Positions 7,027-14,028 of a DNA stretch of 14,036 nt are shown one piece after another. Positions within the stretch are counted from its first letter, which is position 1, and each line of letters begins with the position of its first letter. The notes below the pieces were generated by a model. The model saw nothing but the letters and a program-made list of their open reading frames with translations, did not search any database and was not told where the DNA came from. This DNA is from Candidatus Cloacimonadota bacterium (GTDB taxonomy: Bacteria; Cloacimonadota; Cloacimonadia; Cloacimonadales; Cloacimonadaceae), in assembly GCA_023228125.1 (NCBI GenBank), contig JALOBT010000056.1:1-14036 (forward strand), written 5' to 3'. A program made the position numbers and the translations under genes.

Positions 7027-8675
7027 TCAAAGACATTATACACGCTCACCTGCTGGAGAGCCTGGATAAATTGGAGATTTCCCACGCCAAGGAATTCAGC
7101 GTGGAAACCCCCAATATTGCAGAGCATGGTGACTATTCCACAAATTGCGCCTTGATCTTGGCCAAAGAGAACAAGAAATCTCCCAAAGCCCTCGCAGAAG
7201 GGCTCATCAAGACTCTGAAAAAGAATAAGGATTACAAGAAGATAGAGATCGCCGGCCCCGGCTTTATCAATTTTCATATGTCCGCCGCCTTTTTCCAGAG
7301 GATATTTTGGGAGATCTACAAAGCTGGAGCAGACTTTGCCATCTCTGATTTTGGCAAGGCCGAAAAGATCCTGATCGAGTTTATTTCAGCCAATCCCACC
7401 GGCCCTCTGAACATCGTAAATGCCAGAGCTGCAGCCTTTGGAGACACCCTTTACCGGGTGATGAAGAAGGTGGGCTATGCCCCTTCCCGGGAGTTTTACA
7501 TCAACGACGCTGGCAACCAGGTGGATATCCTGGCCGAATCGCTGGAGCTCAGATTGCGCGAGCTGCATGGCGAGAAAATAGGGGAATTCCCCTATGAAGC
7601 CTATCACGGTGAATACGTAAAGCATTTGGCTCAAAAGCTCAACGCCACTGAAGGTGTGCGAGTATTTATGATGACCGAAAAAGACCGTATGGAACATCTG
7701 AAAGAATTTGCCCTGGCTGAGATTTTGGAAATGCAAAGGAATTCACTGGAACACTTTGATGTGGTCTTCGACGGCTGGGTTTCGGAAAAGACCCTGCGCT
7801 CAGAAGGCGTGGTGGAAGAAGTGCTCTCCTATCTTACCGAAGCGGATTGCACCTTTGAAAAAGATGACGCGGTCTGGTTTGCCTCCACAAAATTCGGTGA
7901 CGATAAGGATAGAGTCCTGATGAAATCAGATGGCTCCATCACTTATTTTGTGCCGGATCTGGCCTATCATCTCACCAAAATCCAAAGAGGATTTACCACC
8001 CTGATCGATATTTTCGGCCCCGATCATCATGGCTATGTGCCCAGAATCAAAGCGGCTTTCAAGGCTTTGGGCTATGACGAGGATATGCTGGAAATCATCT
8101 ATCTGCAACAGGTGAATCTTTTTGAAAGCGGCGAACGGGTCAAGATGAGCAAACGAGCTGGCAAGATCGTGACTATGGATGATCTGATCAGCGTGGTGGG
8201 CAAAGACGCCTCCCGCTTTTTCTTCATCGCCCGGAAAGCCAATGCCCATCTTAATTTTGATCTGGAACTGGCTATGCAGCAAAGTAACGAGAATCCCGTG
8301 TACTATTGCCAATACGCTCATGCCAGAATCTGCAGCATCATCAAAAAGGCCAAGAAAGAAAAGATTTGGCCCAAACACTTCAAAAAAGAATTCCTGGCAA
8401 AGCTCAATAAAACCGAAGAGCTGGCCATCATCCAAAAGCTCTCGGATTTGCCGGAGCTGCTTGGCCTGATCGCCACTTACAGAGAGCCACACCGCCTCCC
8501 CACCTATCTGGAAGAGCTGTCGGCCATGATTCATAAATATTATGCCCGCTATCAGATCGTGAGCACCAAAAGCAAAGACCTTTCACGAGCCCGGCTGATG
8601 CTACTGGATACGGTGAAAAAGGTGATGCTTATCGTCTTTGAACTGATGGGAATCTCTGCACCGGAAAAGATGTAA
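7023..8675 (+). CDS. argS: Arginyl-tRNA synthetase
   Basis: ArgRS charges tRNA-Arg with arginine, using ATP. The 550-residue product has the N-terminal Add1 tRNA-binding domain (about 1-90), the class I catalytic core, and a C-terminal DALR anticodon-binding domain (from about 425, NPVYYCQYAHARICSI). The core shows SANPTGPLNIVNAR (122-135), EFYINDAGNQVDIL, the DGSITYFVPDLAYH segment (303-316), FGPDHHGY and KMSKRAG (374-380). The HIGH motif, usually HVGH after PTGPL, reads NIVN (130-133). Everything else is intact, so I take this as a natural variant and not a decayed gene. No other arginine or tRNA gene is nearby. Confidence 0.97.
   Translation: MIKDIIHAHLLESLDKLEISHAKEFSVETPNIAEHGDYSTNCALILAKENKKSPKALAEGLIKTLKKNKDYKKIEIAGPGFINFHMSAAFFQRIFWEIYKAGADFAISDFGKAEKILIEFISANPTGPLNIVNARAAAFGDTLYRVMKKVGYAPSREFYINDAGNQVDILAESLELRLRELHGEKIGEFPYEAYHGEYVKHLAQKLNATEGVRVFMMTEKDRMEHLKEFALAEILEMQRNSLEHFDVVFDGWVSEKTLRSEGVVEEVLSYLTEADCTFEKDDAVWFASTKFGDDKDRVLMKSDGSITYFVPDLAYHLTKIQRGFTTLIDIFGPDHHGYVPRIKAAFKALGYDEDMLEIIYLQQVNLFESGERVKMSKRAGKIVTMDDLISVVGKDASRFFFIARKANAHLNFDLELAMQQSNENPVYYCQYAHARICSIIKKAKKEKIWPKHFKKEFLAKLNKTEELAIIQKLSDLPELLGLIATYREPHRLPTYLEELSAMIHKYYARYQIVSTKSKDLSRARLMLLDTVKKVMLIVFELMGISAPEKM
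7578..7595. repeat. Perfect 18-bp palindrome inside argS
   Basis: ATAGGGGAATTCCCCTAT is its own reverse complement, lying within codons for IGEFPY. By rough estimate (4 to the minus 9 per position) one perfect 18-bp palindrome in 14 kb has about a 5% chance, so it may mean nothing. Confidence 0.5.
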
Positions 8676-8680
8676 GATAG

Positions 8681-9139
8681 ATGCAGCGGCTTGTTCACAC
8701 GCTCACAAGGGCTGATCTACCCCAGGTTTTTGAGATCGAAAACCGCTCTTTCAGAGATCCCTGGCCTCTACAGGCCTTCAGCGAAGAAGTGATTGCGCAT
8801 GCCAGGGCTTTGGACGTGGATAGCGTGCTCTGCGGCTATATCTTATATCACGTGGTCCTGGATGAAGCTGTAATCCTGAATTTTGCCATAGACCCAGATA
8901 AATGCAGACAGGGACATGGAGAATATCTGCTGCTGCAAAGCATGCGCGAACTCATTCAGAGCGGCTGCACCCGCTTCTTTCTGGATGTGAGGCGCAGCAA
9001 TAGCCCTGCCCTCAAGCTCTATGAAAAACATGGTTTTATGTCTCTGGGAATACGCAAAACTTATTACAGCGATCCCGATGAAGACGCCATTGTGATGGGA
9101 AAAATCATCACCTTACAAGGGAATCAACATGACTCATGA
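8681..9139 (+). CDS. rimI: RimI-like GNAT N-acetyltransferase
   Basis: GNAT-fold enzyme; RimI acetylates the N-terminal amine of ribosomal protein bS18 in E. coli. At 152 residues it has the family length. Visible are the opening LTRADLPQVFEIENRSF (8-24), followed by DPW, which is typical of RimI; the acetyl-CoA pyrophosphate-binding loop CRQGHGEYLL (75-84); and the conserved LDVRRSNSPALKLYEKHGF (101-119), ending in the YEKxGF signature. Assignment to RimI over a general GNAT rests on the DPW and RxSNxxALxLYEKxGF patterns; the substrate is not proven. It starts 5 bases after argS, with a poor Shine-Dalgarno, and overlaps nadB by 11 bases. Confidence 0.82.
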   Translation: MQRLVHTLTRADLPQVFEIENRSFRDPWPLQAFSEEVIAHARALDVDSVLCGYILYHVVLDEAVILNFAIDPDKCRQGHGEYLLLQSMRELIQSGCTRFFLDVRRSNSPALKLYEKHGFMSLGIRKTYYSDPDEDAIVMGKIITLQGNQHDS

Positions 9140-10730
9140 ATATGACTATTTGGTATTGGGCAGCGGTATAGCCGGCCTGATTTTCGCTTTGCAGGTAGCC
9201 CGCCGGGGCAAAGTGGCAGTGATCAGCAAAAGCGGTCTTTACGATTGCAATACAGATTACGCTCAAGGCGGTATAGCGGCTGTCTTGGATGCCACAGATT
9301 CCTTTGCCGAACACATAGAAGACACCTTCAGCGCTGGTGCCAATCTGGGCAAAAAGCAGGTGATCAGCCAGATTATCGAACAGGGTCCCAAGCTGATCCA
9401 ATATCTGATCGATCTGGGCACAGATTTTACCCGCCGGGACGATGCTTATGACAGCCGCCTGGAAAATCTTTCTCTCACCATGGAAGGCGGGCACACCCAT
9501 CGCCGGGTAGCCTATGCCGCAGATAGCACCGGCCATCAGATTATGGAAGCGCTGATCCAAAGCTGCCGGGCAAACCCCAATATCGATATCTATGAAAACC
9601 GCATCGCGATCGACCTGATCACCCAACACCATGTGACCAATGACGATGCTTTCATCCCCGGCATTTCCTGCTGGGGCGCTTATGTCTTGGATTCCGTGAG
9701 TCACCACGTGGATATCTTCAAGGCCCACAAGACCATGCTGGCCACCGGTGGTGCCTCGCAGATATACAACCACAATACCAATCCCGATGTGGCCACTGGA
9801 GATGGCATGGCCATGGCCCGTCTGGCTGGCGGCAGGCTGGCTAATATGGAATTCGTCCAATTTCACCCCACTGCATTTTGGAGCCCGGAAGGCGATACCT
9901 TCCTGATCTCAGAAGCGGTGCGGGGCGAAGGGGCGATCCTGCGCTTATCCGATGGCAGCACCTTTATGCAGAACTACCATCCCAAAGGAAACCTGGCCCC
10001 ACGTGATATAGTCTCCCGCGCTATCGATAGCGAGCTCAAACGCAGAGGCGAAAAGTTTTGCTGGCTGGATGCCACCAAGATTCCCGCGGATCATCTCAAA
10101 AAACACTTTCCCTTCATCGGCAATCGCTTGAAAGAGCGCGGGATAGATTTCACCCGCGAGCCCATTCCCGTGGCACCTGCCGCACATTACTTCTGTGGAG
10201 GGGTGATCGCCACCATCGATGGACTCACCGATATCCGCAATCTCTTTGCCGCTGGCGAAGTGGCCTGCACCGGCCTGCATGGAGCAAACCGTCTGGCCTC
10301 AAATTCCCTTTTGGAAGCACTGGTCACCGCCTATAACGCCGCTAATCACCCTTTGATCGAAGAAAAGGTGGAATTCCCCAAGATCCCGCAGTGGCGGCTG
10401 ATGGGAGATTTTAACGAAAATGAATGGGTGGTGATCTCGCACAACCGGGAGATCATCGGCACCATCATGCAAGGCTATGTGGGCATCCGCCGTTCGCGCC
10501 GCCTGCTCAAATATGCCCTCTCGCGTATGGAAAATATCTACAACGAAATCAATAACTTTTATCAACACAATTCGGTGCGCAGAGAAGTGGTGGAAACCCG
10601 GAATATGGCCGTAATCGCCATCGCCGTGATCCGCAGTGCCCTCTCCCGCAAAGAAAGCCGGGGAGCGCATTATCTGATCGACAATCCCCAACGCGATGAT
10701 CTGCACTATCTGCATGATACCATCATCTAA
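9129..10730 (+). CDS. nadB: L-aspartate oxidase
   Basis: NadB is a flavoprotein that oxidises L-aspartate to iminoaspartate, the first step of de novo NAD synthesis. The 533 residues show the FAD-binding LVLGSGIAGLIFALQVA (8-24), DYAQGGIAAVL (43-53), the MEGGHTHRRV block (118-127), EFVQFHPTAF (241-250), PRDIVSRAID (291-300) and the FAD-proximal GEVACTGLHGANRLASNSLL (376-395). Residues equivalent to E. coli NadB Glu121, His244, Arg290 and His351 are present as Glu119, His246, Arg292 and His353, distinguishing it from simple loss-of-function homologues. AAGGGA ends 6 bases before the ATG. Its partners nadA and nadC are not in the window. Confidence 0.97.
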   Translation: MTHEYDYLVLGSGIAGLIFALQVARRGKVAVISKSGLYDCNTDYAQGGIAAVLDATDSFAEHIEDTFSAGANLGKKQVISQIIEQGPKLIQYLIDLGTDFTRRDDAYDSRLENLSLTMEGGHTHRRVAYAADSTGHQIMEALIQSCRANPNIDIYENRIAIDLITQHHVTNDDAFIPGISCWGAYVLDSVSHHVDIFKAHKTMLATGGASQIYNHNTNPDVATGDGMAMARLAGGRLANMEFVQFHPTAFWSPEGDTFLISEAVRGEGAILRLSDGSTFMQNYHPKGNLAPRDIVSRAIDSELKRRGEKFCWLDATKIPADHLKKHFPFIGNRLKERGIDFTREPIPVAPAAHYFCGGVIATIDGLTDIRNLFAAGEVACTGLHGANRLASNSLLEALVTAYNAANHPLIEEKVEFPKIPQWRLMGDFNENEWVVISHNREIIGTIMQGYVGIRRSRRLLKYALSRMENIYNEINNFYQHNSVRREVVETRNMAVIAIAVIRSALSRKESRGAHYLIDNPQRDDLHYLHDTII

Positions 10731-10741
10731 GGGGAAAAGCT

Positions 10742-11350
10742 ATGCGTGGAAAATTTATCACTTTTGAAGGAATCGAGGGTAGCGGAAAAAGCACCCAGAT
10801 CAAGCTGCTCGTGGATTATCTTACCGAGCAGCAAATACCGCACCTCAGCACCCGCGAGCCAGGTGGCACCCCCATCGCGGAGGCCATCCGCAAGATCCTG
10901 CTGGACCCACTCTGCGCTGAGATGTTGCCCGAGGCGGAGCTTCTGCTCTATAGTGCCTCTCGCGCTCAGCACACTGGCGAGCTCATCCTGCCCGCCCTGG
11001 CTGCCGGCAAGATCGTGATCTCAGATCGCTATTACGATAGCACTTGCGCCTATCAAGGAGCGGCCAGAGCCTTGGATTCTCAGGTAATAGAGCTGCTAAA
11101 TAGCTTCGCTACCTTTCATACCGTCCCAGATCTCACTGTGCTGCTTGACCTTCCCGCAGAGGCCGGTCTCAGCCGGATCGAGCATCGGGATTTAGATAGA
11201 TTGGAGCAGGAGGATATCTCTTTTCATAGAAAGGTAAGAGAACAGTTTTTATTCATTGCCAAAAAACACGCATCCAGATATCTTGTATTGGATGCCTTAA
11301 ACGCTCCAGAGCTGATTCATAATCAGATCATCCGGGCACTAAATTTCTGA
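10742..11350 (+). CDS. tmk: Thymidylate kinase
   Basis: Tmk phosphorylates dTMP to dTDP with ATP, needed for dTTP supply. The 202 residues include the P-loop EGIEGSGKST (9-18), the dTMP-site TREPGGTP (37-44), SASRAQH (71-77), DRYYDSTCAYQGAAR (95-109), whose DRY motif and following residues contact the nucleotide, and the lid region DLDRLEQED (150-158). GGGGA (10731-10735) sits 6 bases before the ATG. Gaps of 11 bases upstream and 15 downstream are among the largest in the block but contain no recognisable promoter. Confidence 0.97.
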   Translation: MRGKFITFEGIEGSGKSTQIKLLVDYLTEQQIPHLSTREPGGTPIAEAIRKILLDPLCAEMLPEAELLLYSASRAQHTGELILPALAAGKIVISDRYYDSTCAYQGAARALDSQVIELLNSFATFHTVPDLTVLLDLPAEAGLSRIEHRDLDRLEQEDISFHRKVREQFLFIAKKHASRYLVLDALNAPELIHNQIIRALNF

Positions 11351-11365
11351 TAGGAGACCAATAGC

Positions 11366-12958
11366 ATGAAGCCTAAACAACGCACTGCACTTATCACTAT
11401 CGCGAGCGTCTGGCTACTGACCGCCACGCTGCTAATGATAGCGACAAACGCCTATGCCCAATCAAGCCCTGCGGCGGGAAACATATATAGTCAGATTCAG
11501 CTTTTTAGCGAAGTTTTGCAAAAACTCAAACAGAATTATGTGACCGATCTCTCCGATGAAGAATTGATCGAAGCGGCCATCAAAGGCATGTTAAACTCCA
11601 CGGATCCGCATACCAATTACTTCACCGCAGATCAATTTACAGAGTTCACCACCAGCACCCGCGGCTCTTTTGGCGGGCTGGGCATCCAGATCGATAAGAT
11701 CGGAGAATACATCACCGTGGTCTCCCCCATCGAAGGTACACCAGCCTTTAGAATGGGCATCACCGCTGGCGATAAGATCGTCAAGGTGGACGGTGAAAAC
11801 GTCGTGGGCGTTACTACCGATGAATCGATCAAGAAAATGCGCGGTGATGTAGGCACTACAGTGATCATCACCATCGCTCGCCCCGGCATCCCGGATCTCA
11901 TAGATTTTACCATTGTGCGCGAAAACATCAAAATCAACAGCGTTCCTTATAGCTTCAAGATGGACAACGGCGCCGGCTACATCCGCATCAGCCAGTTCAA
12001 TGAGAATACCACCTCTGATCTGCGCACGGCCTTGGGCGATCTGGAAACTGCCGGCATCACAGGCCTGATTATCGATCTCAGATTCAATCCCGGCGGACTC
12101 CTGGACCAGGCTGTGGATACGGTAAATGAATTTATCGGCTATCATAAACTGGTGGTGGAAACCAAAGGCCGCACCCGTCAGGACGCTCTTTATACCAGAT
12201 ACAATAGCAAAGAACGCAATTATCCCATCATCGTCTTGGTGAACGAAGCCTCCGCCTCTGCCTCCGAAATCTTTGCCGGCAGCTTGCAGGATTGGGACAA
12301 GGGACTGGTCGTGGGAAAAAACACCTTCGGCAAAGGCAGTGTGCAACAGCTCCTTCCGCTCTCCAATGGCAACGGCATCAAGATCACCACCTCTTATTAC
12401 TATATCAAAAGCGGACGCTGCATCCATAAAATGAGTAATGATAAGCTGCTCACCGGCAAACAGGTGACGGATGAAGATCTGAAAAAGGAAAGTGAAGATA
12501 GCCACAACCAGGTTTATTATACCTCCCAGGGACGCGAAGTGTATGGCGGTGGCGGCATTACTCCGGATATCGTAATCGACAACGATCTGCTCACCAGATT
12601 CGGAGTGGACCTCAGACGCAAGAATGTATTCTTTAACTACGCCGTGGATTATTTGGTGAATCATGATCACCAGATTTCTAAAAACCCCAGAATCACCGCT
12701 GAGATCATGACTGACTTCCTCGAATATGCCAGAGCCCAGGATATCAGCTACAGTGCTGCAGACCTGGACAGCACCCGCGCCTTCATCGAAAGCAGCATCA
12801 AAAGTGAGCTGGTGCGCAAGGTGCACGGGGATCTGGAATCTTACAAGATTTCCATCTCTCAAGACAATCAACTGCAAGAAGCCATCTCGCTCTTTGACCG
12901 CTTTAGGACGCTGGAAGAGATGTTTATCTACGCAGAAGAATACAAGAAAGAAAGGTAG
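11366..12958 (+). CDS. ctpA: Carboxyl-terminal processing protease (S41 family)
   Basis: This is an exported serine protease that trims or degrades envelope proteins from their C-termini. The 530-residue precursor has a signal peptide: basic start (MKPKQR), hydrophobic core, and an Ala-Tyr-Ala cleavage site giving a mature protein from Gln32. There is no lipobox cysteine, so it is probably periplasmic. A PDZ domain (about 100-180; GLGIQI, GDKIVKVDG) precedes the S41 core GLIIDLRFNPGGLLDQA (233-249). The catalytic Ser-Lys dyad is expected at Ser298 in SASASEIF and Lys323 in FGKGSVQ; the 25-residue spacing matches the plant D1 protease. A C-terminal helical extension beyond GGGGITPDIVID has no recognised function. 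AGGAG lies upstream at 11352-11356. The substrate is unknown. Confidence 0.95.
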   Translation: MKPKQRTALITIASVWLLTATLLMIATNAYAQSSPAAGNIYSQIQLFSEVLQKLKQNYVTDLSDEELIEAAIKGMLNSTDPHTNYFTADQFTEFTTSTRGSFGGLGIQIDKIGEYITVVSPIEGTPAFRMGITAGDKIVKVDGENVVGVTTDESIKKMRGDVGTTVIITIARPGIPDLIDFTIVRENIKINSVPYSFKMDNGAGYIRISQFNENTTSDLRTALGDLETAGITGLIIDLRFNPGGLLDQAVDTVNEFIGYHKLVVETKGRTRQDALYTRYNSKERNYPIIVLVNEASASASEIFAGSLQDWDKGLVVGKNTFGKGSVQQLLPLSNGNGIKITTSYYYIKSGRCIHKMSNDKLLTGKQVTDEDLKKESEDSHNQVYYTSQGREVYGGGGITPDIVIDNDLLTRFGVDLRRKNVFFNYAVDYLVNHDHQISKNPRITAEIMTDFLEYARAQDISYSAADLDSTRAFIESSIKSELVRKVHGDLESYKISISQDNQLQEAISLFDRFRTLEEMFIYAEEYKKER

Positions 12959-12964
12959 CCTACT

Positions 12965-13606
12965 ATGTATAAAATGGAAGAGCTTAAAGACATGATGATC
13001 TACGTGTCGGACGACGACGAGATCAATCTCAAACTCATCAAAACCGTGCTCAATCAAGCCGGATTTCATAACCTGAAATTGTATTTTAGCGGCAAATCCA
13101 TGATGGATGAGCTCACCCACAATCGCCCTGATCTGCTGCTGCTGGATATCATGATGCCAGGCTTTAGCGGTTATGACGTGCTGGAATGGATCAAACAGGA
13201 TCCCGCCCTGGAAGACATCCCCATCATCATGATCACCGCAGCCGCTTTGGATGAAAATATGGAGCCCCTGGCCCGCAGTTTTGAGCTGGGCGCAATGGAC
13301 TACATCAGCAAGCCTTTTTCCAATCTTGAGCTCGTGCAAAGGGTGAAGAGTGCTCTGCGTATGGAGAAACAGCGTCAGGAATTAGAGGCAGCCGCCAAAC
13401 AAATACGCTCGCTGGAAAAGCTCATCCCGATCTGCTCCTATTGCAAAAAGATTCGTGCTGATAAAAACTATTGGCAGGAAGTGGAAAGCTATATCTCCGA
13501 TCATACCGATACCATGTTCTCCCACTCCATCTGCCCGACTTGCTATGAGACACATGTGAAACCGCAATTGGAGAAGCTGAAGAAGGAAAGGGAGAAGAAG
13601 GATTGA
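12965..13606 (+). CDS. Response regulator: receiver domain plus C-terminal four-cysteine module
   Basis: A two-component response regulator of 213 residues without a DNA-binding domain. The receiver domain (about 10-130) has the acidic pocket SDDDE (Asp16-18), phosphoacceptor Asp61 in LLLLDIMMPGFSG, the switch Thr91 and Lys116 in SKPF. A coiled-coil-like linker (131-152) leads to a compact module with Cys157-x2-Cys160 (ICSYCKKIR), NYWQEVESYISDH, and Cys190-x2-Cys193 (ICPTCYE). This Cys4 tail is found on many bacterial receiver and PAS proteins and probably binds a metal such as zinc; its output is unknown. A highly charged Lys/Glu tail ends at TGA 13604-13606, exactly where the heptamer repeats begin. 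The partner histidine kinase is not in the window. The start is 6 bases after ctpA, so co-transcription is likely. Confidence 0.9.
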   Translation: MYKMEELKDMMIYVSDDDEINLKLIKTVLNQAGFHNLKLYFSGKSMMDELTHNRPDLLLLDIMMPGFSGYDVLEWIKQDPALEDIPIIMITAAALDENMEPLARSFELGAMDYISKPFSNLELVQRVKSALRMEKQRQELEAAAKQIRSLEKLIPICSYCKKIRADKNYWQEVESYISDHTDTMFSHSICPTCYETHVKPQLEKLKKEREKKD

Positions 13607-13688
13607 TGTAGAATGTAGAATGTAAAATGTAGAATTATTGGAGGATCTGAGCTTAATTCTACATTCTACATCATAAATTCTACATTAA
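13603..13688. repeat. Heptamer inverted repeat, copy 1
   Basis: Four 7-bp direct repeats occupy 13606-13633 (three exact ATGTAGA, the third copy ATGTAAA). They face four inverted ones at 13658-13685 (three exact TCTACAT, the third CATAAAT). The 24-base centre contains GGAGGATCTGAGC. Slipped pairing gives a perfect 16-bp stem (13606-13621 with 13656-13671). The first heptamer shares its A with the response-regulator stop TGA. There is no T-run after the stem, so it is not a standard terminator. Confidence 0.93.
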
Positions 13689-13781
13689 CTTTTCATAGCC
13701 CTCAAAGAAGATATCGATGAGATAATCCGAATCTTGACCGCAATCATCAAGACATCCAAAGGAGAAGAAGAATTAATGTAG
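13689..13781 (+). pseudogene. Possible 3' remnant of a four-helix-bundle (23S rRNA IVS protein-like) gene, copy 1
   Basis: After an in-frame TAA (13686-13688), 30 codons are open to TAG (13779-13781). They encode LFIALKEDIDEI followed by IRILTAIIKTSK and an acidic tail. The hydrophobic spacing fits an amphipathic helix, and the pattern E-I-I-x-I-L-T-x-I-I-K-T-x-K resembles, from memory, the C-terminal helix of the TIGR02436/PF05635 four-helix-bundle family. There is no start codon or N-terminal part, so it cannot be a functional gene here. The stop codon TAG lies inside the first heptamer of the next hairpin. The family assignment is a motif-level inference. Confidence 0.45.
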
Positions 13782-13858
13782 AATGTAGAATTTAAAATGT
13801 AGAATTATTGGAGGATCTGAGCTTAATTCTACATTCTACATCATAAATTCTACATTAA
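13773..13858. repeat. Heptamer inverted repeat, copy 2
   Basis: Same design as copy 1 with the third heptamer ATTTAAA. The outer ends are TTAATGTAGAAT and ATTCTACATTAA, a perfect 12-bp terminal inverted repeat. The slipped stem is 17 bp (13776-13792 with 13825-13841). Confidence 0.93.
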
Positions 13859-13951
13859 CTTTCCATAGCCCTCAAAGAAGATATCGATGAGATAATCCGA
13901 ATCTTGACTGCAATCATCAAGACATCCAAAGGAGAAGAAGAATTAATGTAG
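13859..13951 (+). pseudogene. Possible four-helix-bundle gene remnant, copy 2
   Basis: Same 30-codon stretch as copy 1. One base change alters Phe to Ser at codon 2 and the other, ACC to ACT, is silent; the helix-coding part is otherwise identical. It ends in TAG within the first heptamer of hairpin copy 3. Confidence 0.45.
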
Positions 13952-14028
13952 AATGTAGAATTTAAAATGTAGAATTATTGGAGGATCTGAGCTTAATTCT
14001 ACATTCTACATCATAAATTCTACATTAA
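13943..14028. repeat. Heptamer inverted repeat, copy 3
   Basis: Identical to copy 2 across its whole length, including the terminal 12-bp inverted repeat, and followed by only 8 bases before the window ends. Confidence 0.93.

Noticed and set aside
9108..9866. Minus-strand open frame of about 250 codons opposite nadB
   Set aside because: It covers the FAD-binding and active-site region of nadB, has no recognisable domain, and no promoter or ribosome binding site stands out.
11591..13339. Open frame of over 580 codons on the minus strand, antisense to ctpA and the response regulator
   Set aside because: Both + strand genes have complete family motifs and ribosome binding sites. The antisense frame gives a His/Ile/Val-rich product with no recognisable domain, as expected from the codon bias of the true genes.
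13636..13650. GGAGG in the hairpin loop as a ribosome binding site for a small gene
   Set aside because: No start codon at suitable spacing opens a reading frame of useful length; the inverted heptamers that follow soon bring in stop codons.
13606..13685. Intrinsic transcription terminator after the response regulator
   Set aside because: The stem is AT-rich and is not followed by a run of T; the same structure recurs every 170 bp. It could still affect RNA stability.
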